DNA from: DATLLN01 sp963809205
GTDB taxonomy: Bacteria; Actinomycetota; Thermoleophilia; Gaiellales; JAICJC01
Assembly: GCA_963809205.1 (NCBI GenBank)
Contig: CAWEIS010000028.1
Location: 1 to 64,000 of the forward strand
Reading direction: 5' to 3'
Length of the DNA: 64,000 nucleotides
In this document: positions 1-7,869 of the stretch, piece by piece
How positions within the stretch are numbered: position 1 is the stretch's first letter
Layout of the letters: each line of letters starts with the position of its first letter
Notes under the pieces: model-generated
Seen by the model: the letters and a program-made list of their open reading frames with translations, nothing else
Database searches by the model: none
Told to the model about the DNA's origin: nothing
Program-made: the position numbers and the translations under genes

Positions 1-43
1 CAGATGCGCTCCGAACTGGCGGGCGGCGGCGCTCTCGACCGGG

Positions 44-388
44 CTACACCTCGCCTCCGAGGTCAAGGTCGTCCACTTGGATTACCAGGGCCACCATGCC
101 GGTCGCGCTGCCCTTGGCATGGATCACTCCTTTCGGGAAGTAGGCGGCCTGCCCGGCCCGGATCGCGGCCTCGTGCGACCCCTGTCTGACCCAGCCGGTT
201 CCATCGATTGGCACGAACAGTTGACCGAACCCGGTTTCATGAAGTCCGACCCGGCTGCCCGCACCGAGCCGAAGAACACGGACATGGGCCTCACCCCTCC
301 CGAATGCCACCGACGCAGCATGCGCACCGACGCTGTGCCAGTCCTCGACCCGGAGCCAGTCGCGGACCGTGAGGTCAACGATCTCCAT
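44..388 (-). CDS. Small cupin-fold protein
   Basis: This 114-residue protein looks like a single-domain cupin. The middle holds the usual cupin pattern: a glycine-rich turn, HETGFGQLFVPIDGTGWV, and a later YFPKGVIHAKGS segment with a histidine in the second cupin motif. Cupins of this size typically bind a metal or small ligand, and the substrate cannot be told from sequence. The ATG at 388 is chosen because the domain starts directly after it; the open frame upstream has no recognisable homology. It has the same orientation as the membrane protein that follows at 457-942, with about 70 bp between them. Confidence 0.7.
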   Translation of the reverse strand: MEIVDLTVRDWLRVEDWHSVGAHAASVAFGRGEAHVRVLRLGAGSRVGLHETGFGQLFVPIDGTGWVRQGSHEAAIRAGQAAYFPKGVIHAKGSATGMVALVIQVDDLDLGGEV

Positions 389-456
389 CCTCGGAACAGT
401 AGGCCACCACTCGAGGGGTAGGGCGCTTTCTCCTACGCCCGGCGAGCTGAGGCCGC

Positions 457-942
457 CTAGAGGGAGATCAGGGCCACCAGGAACAGCGCGAACGCCGTCC
501 AGGTCGTCGCGCATTGGACCCAGTTGATCGTGAAGTACCTGCGTCGCCCCGTTTCCCAGTCCGGCGGCATCGCGTCGGGGTCCCAGGACAAAATCACGTT
601 GTAGGTCGGGGTCTTCCACACGTTGGAGACGAGCCAGATACCGACGAGCACGATCCCCAGGCCGATCGCGGTGAGGATGAACGACGTGGAGCCGGAATCG
701 TCCCAGAGGAACACGAGCGCGACGATCGGCCCTATGCCCATCACGAGCGACCAGGCAAGGTTGTACACCTTTCCCAAGGAGTTCCCCGCGAATCGAAGGA
801 ACGCTTCCATGAAGTTCCGGAAGTCCCGGCCGTCCATCGCTTGGAGCATTGGCCGCATGATGGTGCACAGCATCCCCAAGAGGCCGGCCGCGAGCCCCGA
901 GAAGAAGATAGTTACTGCAAGTGCCCATTCCTCGCCAGTCAC
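457..942 (-). CDS. DUF1772-like four-helix membrane protein
   Basis: This 161-residue protein has four predicted membrane segments (about residues 8-28, 63-82, 88-108 and 142-160) and a loop with TPTYNVILSWDPDAMPPDW between the third and fourth. The topology and the small size resemble the DUF1772/anthrone-oxygenase-like family of integral membrane proteins, whose bacterial members are mostly uncharacterised. The N-terminus MTGEEWALAVTIFFSG starts the first helix directly, which supports the ATG at 942. No partner that would reveal a function is visible nearby. Confidence 0.6.
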   Translation of the reverse strand: MTGEEWALAVTIFFSGLAAGLLGMLCTIMRPMLQAMDGRDFRNFMEAFLRFAGNSLGKVYNLAWSLVMGIGPIVALVFLWDDSGSTSFILTAIGLGIVLVGIWLVSNVWKTPTYNVILSWDPDAMPPDWETGRRRYFTINWVQCATTWTAFALFLVALISL

Positions 943-1018
943 GACGAACCTCCTCCACGCTGACAGATAGCCATCCTAGGTCCCCGTTCGACGCCCGGTC
1001 GAACGAGAGATTGTAGGC

Positions 1019-1297
1019 GTGCGCGAGCGTTCACGAATGTACCTCGAAGCGAGGCGCCCTAGGAGGTCGCCATCGGGCGCGACGCGATCGCGGTCAGGGC
1101 GGGGACGATGTCGGCGAGTGGTCGGCCGGCAAGCGTCAACGCACGCCGAGACGGAGGGCACCGTCGCGCACCTGGTCGGCGGCCAGCCGATTGGCCGGCG
1201 CCGGGTGCTGATTGCGGCGGGGTCATTCTCGCTCTTCGTCGCCGGGCTCGGAGCGACACTCGGGTTCCTGCTCAGGGACGTCATCCGTGCGTTGTGA
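1019..1297 (+). CDS. Possible small single-pass membrane protein (start uncertain)
   Basis: An open frame ends with the segment RRRVLIAAGSFSLFVAGLG followed by ATLGFLLRDVIRAL. This is a positively charged flank followed by a 20-residue hydrophobic helix, which is more membrane-like than a chance GC-rich frame. The first part is arginine-rich and probably not translated. A GTG at 1118 would give about 59 residues and a GTG at 1019 gives 92. An AGGAGG at about 1070 lies too far from either start. It fills the otherwise gene-free stretch 943-1342. The gene is weakly supported, and no family is recognised. Confidence 0.25.
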   Translation: MRERSRMYLEARRPRRSPSGATRSRSGRGRCRRVVGRQASTHAETEGTVAHLVGGQPIGRRRVLIAAGSFSLFVAGLGATLGFLLRDVIRAL

Positions 1298-1342
1298 CAA
1301 CGCGTCAGCAGCCGCGAGAGATTCGCGCCGCGCACGAACCGC

Positions 1343-1633
1343 CTACACCTGCCCGATCACCTCGCAGACGTTCACACTCACAAACGCGGCCGGGGCGTCG
1401 GGCATGTCGCGAAGCGTGTTGAACGTCGTCTCAGCGGCCCGCGCATTCTCCTCGGTGTCGAACAGCCACGCCGAATGCTGGATCAGATCGTCGCCCTCCG
1501 TGCTTCGCGCCCAGTAACCGCCCGCCGAACCGCGCATGCCCTGCAGCATCGGGACGCCGTGTTGGCTGATCATCGCCAGGGTCTCGTCCTCGTGACCCGG
1601 TTTGATCCGTACCCTTCCGAGCACCGCGTACAT
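1343..1633 (-). CDS. Antibiotic-biosynthesis-monooxygenase (ABM) fold protein
   Basis: This 96-residue protein has the dimeric alpha+beta barrel pattern of small ABM-domain proteins: MYAVLGRVRIKPGHEDE as strand 1, a helix, then GGYWARS and IQHSAWLFDTEENARAAE. The family includes quinol and heme mono-oxygenases and many uncharacterised stress proteins, and no catalytic residue identifies the substrate. The ATG at 1633 lies directly before strand 1. It is co-oriented with the VOC-family gene upstream (1680-2120), with a 46-bp gap that makes co-transcription plausible. Confidence 0.65.
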   Translation of the reverse strand: MYAVLGRVRIKPGHEDETLAMISQHGVPMLQGMRGSAGGYWARSTEGDDLIQHSAWLFDTEENARAAETTFNTLRDMPDAPAAFVSVNVCEVIGQV

Positions 1634-1679
1634 AGCCGACCCCCCTTGGTTCGTTCCATCTCCGGACCCGCGCGCCAGC

Positions 1680-2120
1680 CTAGCGGGATGATCGGTTCCG
1701 ATCCCAGGCGAACACTTCGACCCGGATCCCGTCCGGGTCGAAGACGAAGAACGCGTAGTACCCCTCCTCATCGCGATCCTCCTCGGGCGGAAAGTGGATG
1801 TATGCTCCGGCCTCGACGCACCGGGCGTAGGCCCCGTCAACCTCCTCCCGCGAAGCCGCCTCGAACGCAACGTGCTCGATTCCGACGTCGTAGTAGCGGT
1901 GCTCGCCGCCGTCGGCCGGGCGGACGCCGAAGTACTGTTCGCCGCACGCTAGGTAGACGACCTCCTCCGTGCCGCGGTACGTCTCGTAGCGCTCGCGCTC
2001 GGCCCAGCCCATCGGGCCCAGCAGGTCCCGGTAGAAATCGAGCGACCGCTGGACATCCGCAACCGCGAGGTCGACGTGGTGGAGTCGCGCCGGCAAGAAG
2101 CCTCCGGGGTGGATTGCCAT
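1680..2120 (-). CDS. VOC (glyoxalase/dioxygenase) family protein
   Basis: This 146-residue protein has two beta-alpha-beta-beta-beta half-modules. The first starts LHHVDLAVADVQRSLDFYRD and the second starts IEHVAFEAASREEVD and ends FVFDPDGIRVEVFAWD. The histidines of HHVDL and IEHVAF and the glutamate of RVEVF sit where VOC proteins bind their metal. The reaction cannot be assigned. Glyoxalase I, dioxygenases and resistance proteins share the fold. The ATG at 2120 precedes a palindromic repeat at 2138-2170 and a divergent methyltransferase gene. Confidence 0.75.
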   Translation of the reverse strand: MAIHPGGFLPARLHHVDLAVADVQRSLDFYRDLLGPMGWAERERYETYRGTEEVVYLACGEQYFGVRPADGGEHRYYDVGIEHVAFEAASREEVDGAYARCVEAGAYIHFPPEEDRDEEGYYAFFVFDPDGIRVEVFAWDRNRSSR

Positions 2121-2137
2121 CCCGGACGGTACACGCT

Positions 2138-2170
2138 GTGTAACAAGGGGGTCTGACCCCGTTGTTACAC
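2138..2170. repeat. REP-like palindrome with GGGGTCTGACCCC core
   Basis: The arms GTGTAACAA (2138-2146) and TTGTTACAC (2162-2170) are perfect inverted repeats around the palindromic core GGGGTCTGACCCC (2148-2160). The element lies between divergent genes. It matches the element at 21468-21498 in layout and core, but its arms differ in a self-complementary way, which suggests a conserved hairpin rather than a protein-binding site. It could also act as a bidirectional transcription barrier. Confidence 0.7.
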
Positions 2171-2193
2171 GAGCGCTTGGGTAGAGTGGCGCG

Positions 2194-3189
2194 ATGCCCC
2201 AGGACGCCGATCTGAGCGGGCCGCTGGAACTGATCGACCTGGCGACGCCGCTGCTCGTGCGCATCTGCGTCGATGCCGGCATCTTCGTCGCCTTCGGCCG
2301 CGAGGAGCGGCATCCGGACGAGGCCGCGGCGGCCACCGGCACCAACCAGCGGGTTGTCCGCCGCGCCGTCTCGGCGCTCACCGGCCGCGGCGTGTTCGAG
2401 CGCACCGACGGCGGCCGCTACCGGCTGACCGCCACCGGACGGCGGCTGCTCCCGGACGAGCCGGGCAGCATCGCCGGGATCTGTACGTACAAGCCCTGGG
2501 AGCTCCACGCCTGGGCCGAGGCGGGCCACACGCTGCGCACCGGAGAGGCCGCGTTCACGGCGTACTACGGGCAGCCGTACTTCGAGTGGATGGCCGAGCG
2601 CCCCGAGATCTCGACGTGGTTCAACCGCACGATGCGCGACCGCACAGCCGCGCTGCTCGACGCCGGAATGCCGCTGTACGACTGGCCCGGGACCGGCACC
2701 GTGGTCGACGTCGGCGGCGGCAACGGGCTCCTGCTCGAGCGGCTGCTGGCGGAGCGACCGGGCCTGCGCGGCGTCGTCTTCGACCAACCGCACGTGGTCG
2801 CTGAGGCCGAGGAGCGGCTGGCGGCGGCCGGCCACGCCGACCGCGTCACGTTGGCCGGCGGTGACTTCTTCGACGCGGTGCCCGAGGGCGGCAACGTCTA
2901 CGTGCTCGCCAGCGTGCTGCACGACTGGCCCGACGACGATGCGGCAGCGATCCTGCGCACCTGCCGGCGGGCGATGGCGGCCGCGGCGCGACTCGTCCTC
3001 TTCGAGTCGATCCGCGAACTGGACACGCCCGGGCTGGCAACGCAGCTCGACCTGTACATGCTGGTGCTGTGCGGGTCGGGCGAGCGCACCCGCGAGGAGT
3101 GGGACGACCTGCTGACGTCGGCCGGCTTCGCGCCCGCCCGGTTCATCCCGACTCCCGGCCTCGCCTGGATCGAGACCCACCCGGCGTGA
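2194..3189 (+). CDS. SAM-dependent O-methyltransferase (winged-helix/Methyltransf_2 type)
   Basis: This 331-residue protein has a winged-helix dimerisation region (about residues 8-85, with AAAATGTNQRVVRRAVSALT) and a C-terminal Rossmann methyltransferase domain. Motif I is VVDVGGGNGLLLERLL, followed by the acidic and Phe residues of GVVFDQPHVV, GGDFFDAVPEGG and VLHDWPDDDA. This is the layout of hydroxyneurosporene, caffeate and acetylserotonin O-methyltransferases and of polyketide-tailoring enzymes. The substrate is unknown. Its TGA overlaps the GTG of the next gene by 4 nt, so the GNAT protein is translationally coupled. Confidence 0.85.
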   Translation: MPQDADLSGPLELIDLATPLLVRICVDAGIFVAFGREERHPDEAAAATGTNQRVVRRAVSALTGRGVFERTDGGRYRLTATGRRLLPDEPGSIAGICTYKPWELHAWAEAGHTLRTGEAAFTAYYGQPYFEWMAERPEISTWFNRTMRDRTAALLDAGMPLYDWPGTGTVVDVGGGNGLLLERLLAERPGLRGVVFDQPHVVAEAEERLAAAGHADRVTLAGGDFFDAVPEGGNVYVLASVLHDWPDDDAAAILRTCRRAMAAAARLVLFESIRELDTPGLATQLDLYMLVLCGSGERTREEWDDLLTSAGFAPARFIPTPGLAWIETHPA

Positions 3190-4136
3190 CCCGCCTCGAG
3201 ACCGCGCCGTTCGCCGACGAGCACCTGGACGACGCCGCCGGACTGCTGGCCGCGCGCCACCGCGCCCACCGCGACTGGTCGCCGCTGCTCGACGCGTCGT
3301 ACGAGGCGCCCGCGGCCGCCCGCGATGCGATCGAGCACGAGTGGAGCCTCGACGGCGCCTCGGGCGCCGTGGCGCTCGAGGGCGGGATGCTGGTCGGCTA
3401 CCTGATCGCCGCACCGCAGCCGGGCGAGGCGTGGGGCGCGAACGTGCTCGTCGGCAGCGCCGGCGCGGCCGCCGACCGGGCCGAGACGATCCGCGACCTG
3501 TACGGCGCAGCAGCGCAGCGGTGGGTCGACGAGGGGCATCACCGGCACTACGCGCTCTTCCCGGCCGGCCCCGCCGACTGGCTCGACGCTTGGTGGCGGC
3601 TCTCGTTCGGCTGCCAGCAGGTGCACGGCATCCAGGCCGTTCGCGACACCCCGTGGCCGAGCGGCGTGCGCGTCGCCACGACGGACGACGTCGACGCCCT
3701 GGTGCTGCTCGGACGCGTGGTCGACGAGGTGCACGGCCGGTCGCCTGTCTTCTCGACGCGCCCCGCGCCGAGCGACCAGGAGCTGCGCGAGGTGCTGGCC
3801 GAGGATGTCGCCTCGCCGGACATCGGCATCCTCGTAGCCGAGGTCGACGGTCGGATCGCCGGCGTGTTCGAGGTCGCGCCCGTGGAGCTGTCGAGCACGC
3901 ACACGGGCCCCGCCCGCCCCGCCGGCCAATGCCTGCTCAGCTTCGGCGCGACGCTGCCCGAGGTGCGCGGCAGCGGCGTCGGCCGCGCCCTGACCTCCGG
4001 CTGCATGGCGTGGGCGCACGCCGCCGGCTACGCCAGCATGGTCACGGACTGGCGAGCCACCAACCTGCTTGCCTCACGCTTCTGGCCGGCCCGGTTCGAC
4101 CCCGCGTTCTTTCGGCTCTACCGGTCGGTGCCGTGA
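3186..4136 (+). CDS. GNAT-family N-acetyltransferase
   Basis: This 316-residue protein has a GNAT domain in its C-terminal half. The acetyl-CoA pyrophosphate loop is visible as LPEVRGSGVGRALTSG (about residues 258-273), followed by the motif-B-like YASMVTDWRATNLLAS. The N-terminal half (FADEHLDDAAGLLAARHRAH) looks like a second, degenerate GNAT lobe, so the protein may be a tandem-GNAT type. The GTG at 3186 is chosen because it overlaps the preceding stop (GTGA) and gives a full N-terminal lobe. The stop in turn overlaps the next gene's GTG. The acceptor is unknown. Confidence 0.75.
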   Translation: MTRLETAPFADEHLDDAAGLLAARHRAHRDWSPLLDASYEAPAAARDAIEHEWSLDGASGAVALEGGMLVGYLIAAPQPGEAWGANVLVGSAGAAADRAETIRDLYGAAAQRWVDEGHHRHYALFPAGPADWLDAWWRLSFGCQQVHGIQAVRDTPWPSGVRVATTDDVDALVLLGRVVDEVHGRSPVFSTRPAPSDQELREVLAEDVASPDIGILVAEVDGRIAGVFEVAPVELSSTHTGPARPAGQCLLSFGATLPEVRGSGVGRALTSGCMAWAHAAGYASMVTDWRATNLLASRFWPARFDPAFFRLYRSVP

Positions 4137-4462
4137 CCCGCTGGATCGCGATGTCGATCGGCGCGACGCCCGTCCTGGCGCGGACGACGATCGATGCATC
4201 GTTCGCCGACGACGGCAGGCTGACCGGCACCGCCGGATGCAACCGCTACAGCACGGCGTACACCCGGGACGGCGAGCGCATCGCGATCGGGCCGGCGGTT
4301 GCGACCCGCATGCACTGCGGCGCCCCGCAGGGCATCATGGAGCAGGAGGCCGCATACTTCGCCGCGCTCGAGCGGACGGCCGCCGTCCGGTTCGGCGAGC
4401 GCACGCTGACGCTGGTAGATGCCGGCGGCGGAGACCTGGTCTCGTTCGCCGAGGCCGGGTAG
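4133..4462 (+). CDS. META/HslJ-domain protein
   Basis: This 109-residue protein carries one META domain. SFADDGRLTGTAGCNRYST is the hallmark start, with TAGCNRY as the core motif. It is followed by IGPAVATRMHC and a C-terminal strand region. META proteins such as HslJ are usually periplasmic or membrane-attached and linked to stress or drug tolerance, but this copy has no obvious signal peptide. The GTG start overlaps the preceding TGA, making this the third gene of a coupled trio with the methyltransferase and GNAT genes. It converges on the DUF2630 gene, and the two stop codons are adjacent. Confidence 0.75.
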   Translation: MTRWIAMSIGATPVLARTTIDASFADDGRLTGTAGCNRYSTAYTRDGERIAIGPAVATRMHCGAPQGIMEQEAAYFAALERTAAVRFGERTLTLVDAGGGDLVSFAEAG

Positions 4463-4696
4463 CTACTCGAGGTACTGCGGCATCGAGCCGCCCTGGCGGC
4501 GGGCATCGTCGATGCTCATCGTGCCCTCGCTGTTCACCTCGCGCTCCTTCAGCACCTTGTGGGCATGGTCGAGCCGCTCTCGGAGATGATGCAGGCGTTC
4601 CTTCGCCCCGTGCTCGAGCTCACCCAGCTTGCTCCGCTCGTGGAGCTCGCGCTCTTCCGCGGCCATCTCCTCGATCGACTGCTCGTCGTCTGCCAT
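4463..4696 (-). CDS. DUF2630 small charged helical protein
   Basis: This 77-residue protein is strongly charged and predicted all-helical (EEMAAEERELHERSKLGE, then LHHLRERLDHAHKVLKERE). It ends in a short tail rich in Gly, Ser and Pro. The pattern matches the DUF2630 family, found mainly in Actinobacteria and of unknown function. A strong ribosome-binding site (AAGGAGGA, about 6 nt upstream) supports the ATG at 4696. Confidence 0.75.
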   Translation of the reverse strand: MADDEQSIEEMAAEERELHERSKLGELEHGAKERLHHLRERLDHAHKVLKEREVNSEGTMSIDDARRQGGSMPQYLE

Positions 4697-4732
4697 GGAT
4701 CCTCCTTGGACGTCGAGCGGATCGTAGCCCGA

Positions 4733-5977
4733 TCAGGGCATGCAGGGCGTGTCGCTGGGCAGCCCGCCGCAGTGCACGTTCGACCACCGCACCGAGAACT
4801 GCCCATCGGAGTCGGCCACCGCCATCTGCGACTTGCCGAGCGTCCAGCCGACGCTCCCCGCCATCTGGATCTGCGCCAGTGTGCCCGGCGTCGCGGTGAT
4901 GTCCGAGACCGACGACCCCGACGAGAAGGTGCCGAGCGGGAGTCCGGCCGGCCGCGCCGAGTTGGTGCGCACCGCGGACACCGAGCTGGCCATGACGACA
5001 CCGTCGATGGTGACCACGCCGTTCTTTTGCGAGTGCGGGGACATGGTGACCGCCTGCCGCCCGTTCAGGCTCTCGATGTCGGAGCCGTTCAGGCGGTCGA
5101 CGGTCGAGTAGTAGTGCTTGTGGTTCTTCAGGTAGTACGCCTCCTCGGCGTCCGTCTCCAGCCGCAGCGTCACCCCGCCCTGCGAGAACAGTCCGGCGAA
5201 CGTGCAGTCGACGCACGCGCTGACCTGCACCGCGCCGTACGACACCGGGCTCTTGATGTTGTAGAGGTTCGCCAGCATCACCCGGCGCGGGATCTGCGGC
5301 GAGGCCGCCGTCGACGTGGGCAGCCCGTAGAAGGTCAGCGCCGGGGACGTGCTGGTGTAGGCGGTGTTGTGGTTGTTCGCCTGGCGGCTGTCGTTCTGCA
5401 CGGTGAAGACGTTCTGGATCAGTGCGTCGGTCGCCCAGCGCACAGCGATGCCCCGCACCTGCGGCGACGCGCCGGTCGCGGCCGGGTCGGCGTTGATCCT
5501 GAAGCTGTGCGAGATGTCCCACCCGGCGGCCGCCGCGGGCTTGCCCACGGTCGACGTGCCGACGCCGACCAGCGAGACGTTGCTCGTCCCGCCGTCGAGA
5601 GTGAGGATCGTCGGGCTGCCGCAGGTGACCTTGCCCAGTTGCATCGTGGCGCCGGCGTCGAACTCGATCCGGACGTTGGAGAGCGGGCGCACGCCGCAGA
5701 CGCGGTAGGTGCCCGCGGGGACGTAGACCACGCCCTGCGGCTTGCCGGACGGCCCGGCCGCGTAGATCGGCTGCGTCGCCGCCCTGGCGATGGCCGCCTT
5801 GAACCCGGCGGTGTCGTCCGCGGTGTCGTTCGGCTTGGCGCCGAAGCTGGTGACGTTGACAGCGCCCGGCGTCGGCGCGACCTCCCCGGGCGCCGCCGCT
5901 GGACGGGCGGTGCCGGGCAGCGTCAGCACGACGGCGAACGCGATTAGCGCGAGTGCTGTGCGACCTCGAGTGATCAT
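4733..5977 (-). CDS. Secreted right-handed beta-helix protein (pectate-lyase superfamily)
   Basis: This 414-residue protein has an N-terminal signal peptide (hydrophobic run ALALIAFAVVLTLPG, cleavage probably near TARPAAA). It then has the typical entry to a parallel beta-helix: VNVTSFGAKPNDTADDTAGF followed by GVVYVPAGTYRVCG. This is the pectate-lyase-3/GH28-like N-terminal pattern. The repeats that follow are rich in Val, Ile, Asn and Ser. The Asp pair and His expected of a GH28 polygalacturonase active site are not obvious, so it may be a lyase, an epimerase-type enzyme or a non-catalytic binder. It is divergent from pfk, with 130 bp between them. Confidence 0.7.
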   Translation of the reverse strand: MITRGRTALALIAFAVVLTLPGTARPAAAPGEVAPTPGAVNVTSFGAKPNDTADDTAGFKAAIARAATQPIYAAGPSGKPQGVVYVPAGTYRVCGVRPLSNVRIEFDAGATMQLGKVTCGSPTILTLDGGTSNVSLVGVGTSTVGKPAAAAGWDISHSFRINADPAATGASPQVRGIAVRWATDALIQNVFTVQNDSRQANNHNTAYTSTSPALTFYGLPTSTAASPQIPRRVMLANLYNIKSPVSYGAVQVSACVDCTFAGLFSQGGVTLRLETDAEEAYYLKNHKHYYSTVDRLNGSDIESLNGRQAVTMSPHSQKNGVVTIDGVVMASSVSAVRTNSARPAGLPLGTFSSGSSVSDITATPGTLAQIQMAGSVGWTLGKSQMAVADSDGQFSVRWSNVHCGGLPSDTPCMP

Positions 5978-6107
5978 TGACCCTGTGGTGCCGCTGCGGG
6001 ACCCCTCCCCGGCACCACCTGCAAAGTCAACCCTGCCGGCGACGCCGCGGCCTCCCCCATTCGGGGTAATCGGGCTCCCCATCCAGGAGGGGCGGTACGC
6101 TGCCGAC

Positions 6108-7142
6108 GTGCGCATCGGCATCCTCACGGGAGGCGGTGACTGCCCGGGGCTGAACGCCGTGATCCGCTCAGTCACGCGGCTTGCGGTCGACCGCGGCGAC
6201 GAGGTCGTCGGCGTCCTCCACGGCTGGCGGGGCATGGTCGAGGGGCTGTTCCGCCCGCTCGGGACGGTGCACGTGTCCGGCATCCTGCCTCGCGGCGGCA
6301 CCATCCTCAAGACGTCGCGGACGAACCCGTTCCGCACGGAGGGCGCCGTCGATCGGGTGCTGGAGCACCTGGCCGGGTTCGACGCGCTGGTGGCCATCGG
6401 CGGCGAGGACACGCTGGGCGTGGCCGCCCGACTCCACGCCGAACACGGCGCGCACGTGGTCGGCGTGCCCAAGACGATCGACAACGATCTCAGCGCGACC
6501 GACGTCACCTTCGGCTTCGACACGGCGGTGTCGATCGCCACCGAGGCGATCGACCGCCTGCACTCCACCGCCGAGTCGCACGACCGCGTGATGGTCTGCG
6601 AGGTGATGGGCCGCCACACCGGCTGGATCGCGCTGCAGTCGGGACTGGCAGGCGGCGCGGACGTCGTGCTGATCCCCGAGCAGCCGCTGTCGGTCGAGCG
6701 GTGCTGCGAGCTGATCGGCCGCCGCCACGCCCGGGGCAAGGACTTCTCGATCGTGGTCGTGTCCGAGGGCTGGCCGCTGACGTTCGACGAGGAGACGACC
6801 GGCGAGGTGGTCGGCAGCGCGGACACCGACGCGTTCGGCCACGTCCGCCTGGGCGGGATCGGCGAGCGCCTGGGGGGCGAGATCGAGCGTCACACCGGGT
6901 TCGAGACGCGGGTGACGGTGCTCGGCCACATCCAGCGCGGCGGCTCGCCGACGGCCCACGACCGCGTGTTGGCGACCCGCTTCGGCGTGGTCGCCGACCG
7001 CCTGGTGACCTCCGGCGGCTGGGGCCGGATGGCGGCGCTCCGCGGCGGCGCGTTCACCGACGTCCCGATGGCCGACGCCGTCGCCGAGCTGAAGTCGGTG
7101 CCGGCGGAGCTGTACGCCGAGGCGTCGGGCTTCTTCGGCTAG
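6108..7142 (+). CDS. pfp: 6-phosphofructokinase, PPi-dependent signature
   Basis: This 344-residue protein is a group-III phosphofructokinase. It starts with the phosphate-donor loop RIGILTGGGDCPGLNAVIR and contains the donor-site segment AIGGEDTLGVAARLH and the catalytic loop PKTIDNDLSATD. In the family, Asp after GGE and Lys before TIDND go with pyrophosphate as donor, whereas ATP enzymes have Gly at the first position. MGRHTGWIA and GHIQRGGSPTAHD form the fructose-6-phosphate side. The GTG at 6108 begins strand 1, with an AGGAGG at 6085. The product would be a reversible glycolytic enzyme. It converges on the IGPS-like gene, 7 bp away. Confidence 0.85.
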   Translation: MRIGILTGGGDCPGLNAVIRSVTRLAVDRGDEVVGVLHGWRGMVEGLFRPLGTVHVSGILPRGGTILKTSRTNPFRTEGAVDRVLEHLAGFDALVAIGGEDTLGVAARLHAEHGAHVVGVPKTIDNDLSATDVTFGFDTAVSIATEAIDRLHSTAESHDRVMVCEVMGRHTGWIALQSGLAGGADVVLIPEQPLSVERCCELIGRRHARGKDFSIVVVSEGWPLTFDEETTGEVVGSADTDAFGHVRLGGIGERLGGEIERHTGFETRVTVLGHIQRGGSPTAHDRVLATRFGVVADRLVTSGGWGRMAALRGGAFTDVPMADAVAELKSVPAELYAEASGFFG

Positions 7143-7149
7143 CGGCCGC

Positions 7150-7869
7150 TCAGCGGGCGTCGCCGCGGAGCACTCGGACGACGTCCGCCACGCCCTCGCC
7201 GATCACCCAGGGGTCGAGGATCAGCGCGTCGACGCCGGATCGCTCGAGGGCGCGCACCTCATCGCGGTCGCGCACGCCGCCTGCGCTGAGGACGACGATC
7301 CCGGCCGGCACCTCCTCGAGCAGCGAGAACGTCCGCTCCAGGTCGGCCCCGCCGTTGTCGTCGCTGTTGCGGATCACGAACGAGTCCGGGTCGAGCTGCT
7401 CCATCGACCACTCGATCTCGTCTTCGTGCCCAACCTCGAGCAGCACGTCCAGCCCCAGGTCGGCCGCCTCCCCGTACAGCTCGGACAACGCCTCGCCCTC
7501 GTCGTCGAACGCGGCGACGATCAGGACGACCCCGTCGGCTCCCGCCGCGCGGCTCTCGTACAGCTGGTATCGGTCGACGACAATGTCCGCCAGCAGCACC
7601 GGCAGCCCGCTGGCGTCCCCGTCCCCCACGCGCTCCAGCGGCAGACAGAGGCCGGCGATCTCGGCGTCATCGCACTCCTCCAGCAGACCGGCGTGGAACG
7701 CGTCGGCCTGGAGCACAAATGAGATCTCCTCGCCGACCACGGCCTCCGTGAACGGCCGGATCGGCGGCATGGCCGCCACCGCCTGCTCGAGGTCGCTCAG
7801 CGGGCGCGCGGCGCGCCGCTCGTCGACGGCCTTGCGGCTCGCCGAGATCAGCCGGTCAAGCGACGGCAT
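7150..7869 (-). CDS. Degenerate indole-3-glycerol-phosphate-synthase-like TIM barrel
   Basis: This 239-residue protein aligns over its whole length with TrpC-type indole-3-glycerol phosphate synthase: PVLLADIVVDRYQLYESRAA and AGADGVVLIVAAF, then VLLEVGHEDE and VVLSAGGVRDRDEV. Active-site positions are replaced. The lysine of the usual KDF is Ala (LLADIV), the first-strand lysine motif EIKRxSPS is gone, and the SESGI glutamate is absent (SAGGV). It is therefore probably not a tryptophan-pathway enzyme. It overlaps deoC by 14 nt, which suggests coupling to nucleoside or sugar-phosphate metabolism. Confidence 0.7.
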   Translation of the reverse strand: MPSLDRLISASRKAVDERRAARPLSDLEQAVAAMPPIRPFTEAVVGEEISFVLQADAFHAGLLEECDDAEIAGLCLPLERVGDGDASGLPVLLADIVVDRYQLYESRAAGADGVVLIVAAFDDEGEALSELYGEAADLGLDVLLEVGHEDEIEWSMEQLDPDSFVIRNSDDNGGADLERTFSLLEEVPAGIVVLSAGGVRDRDEVRALERSGVDALILDPWVIGEGVADVVRVLRGDAR

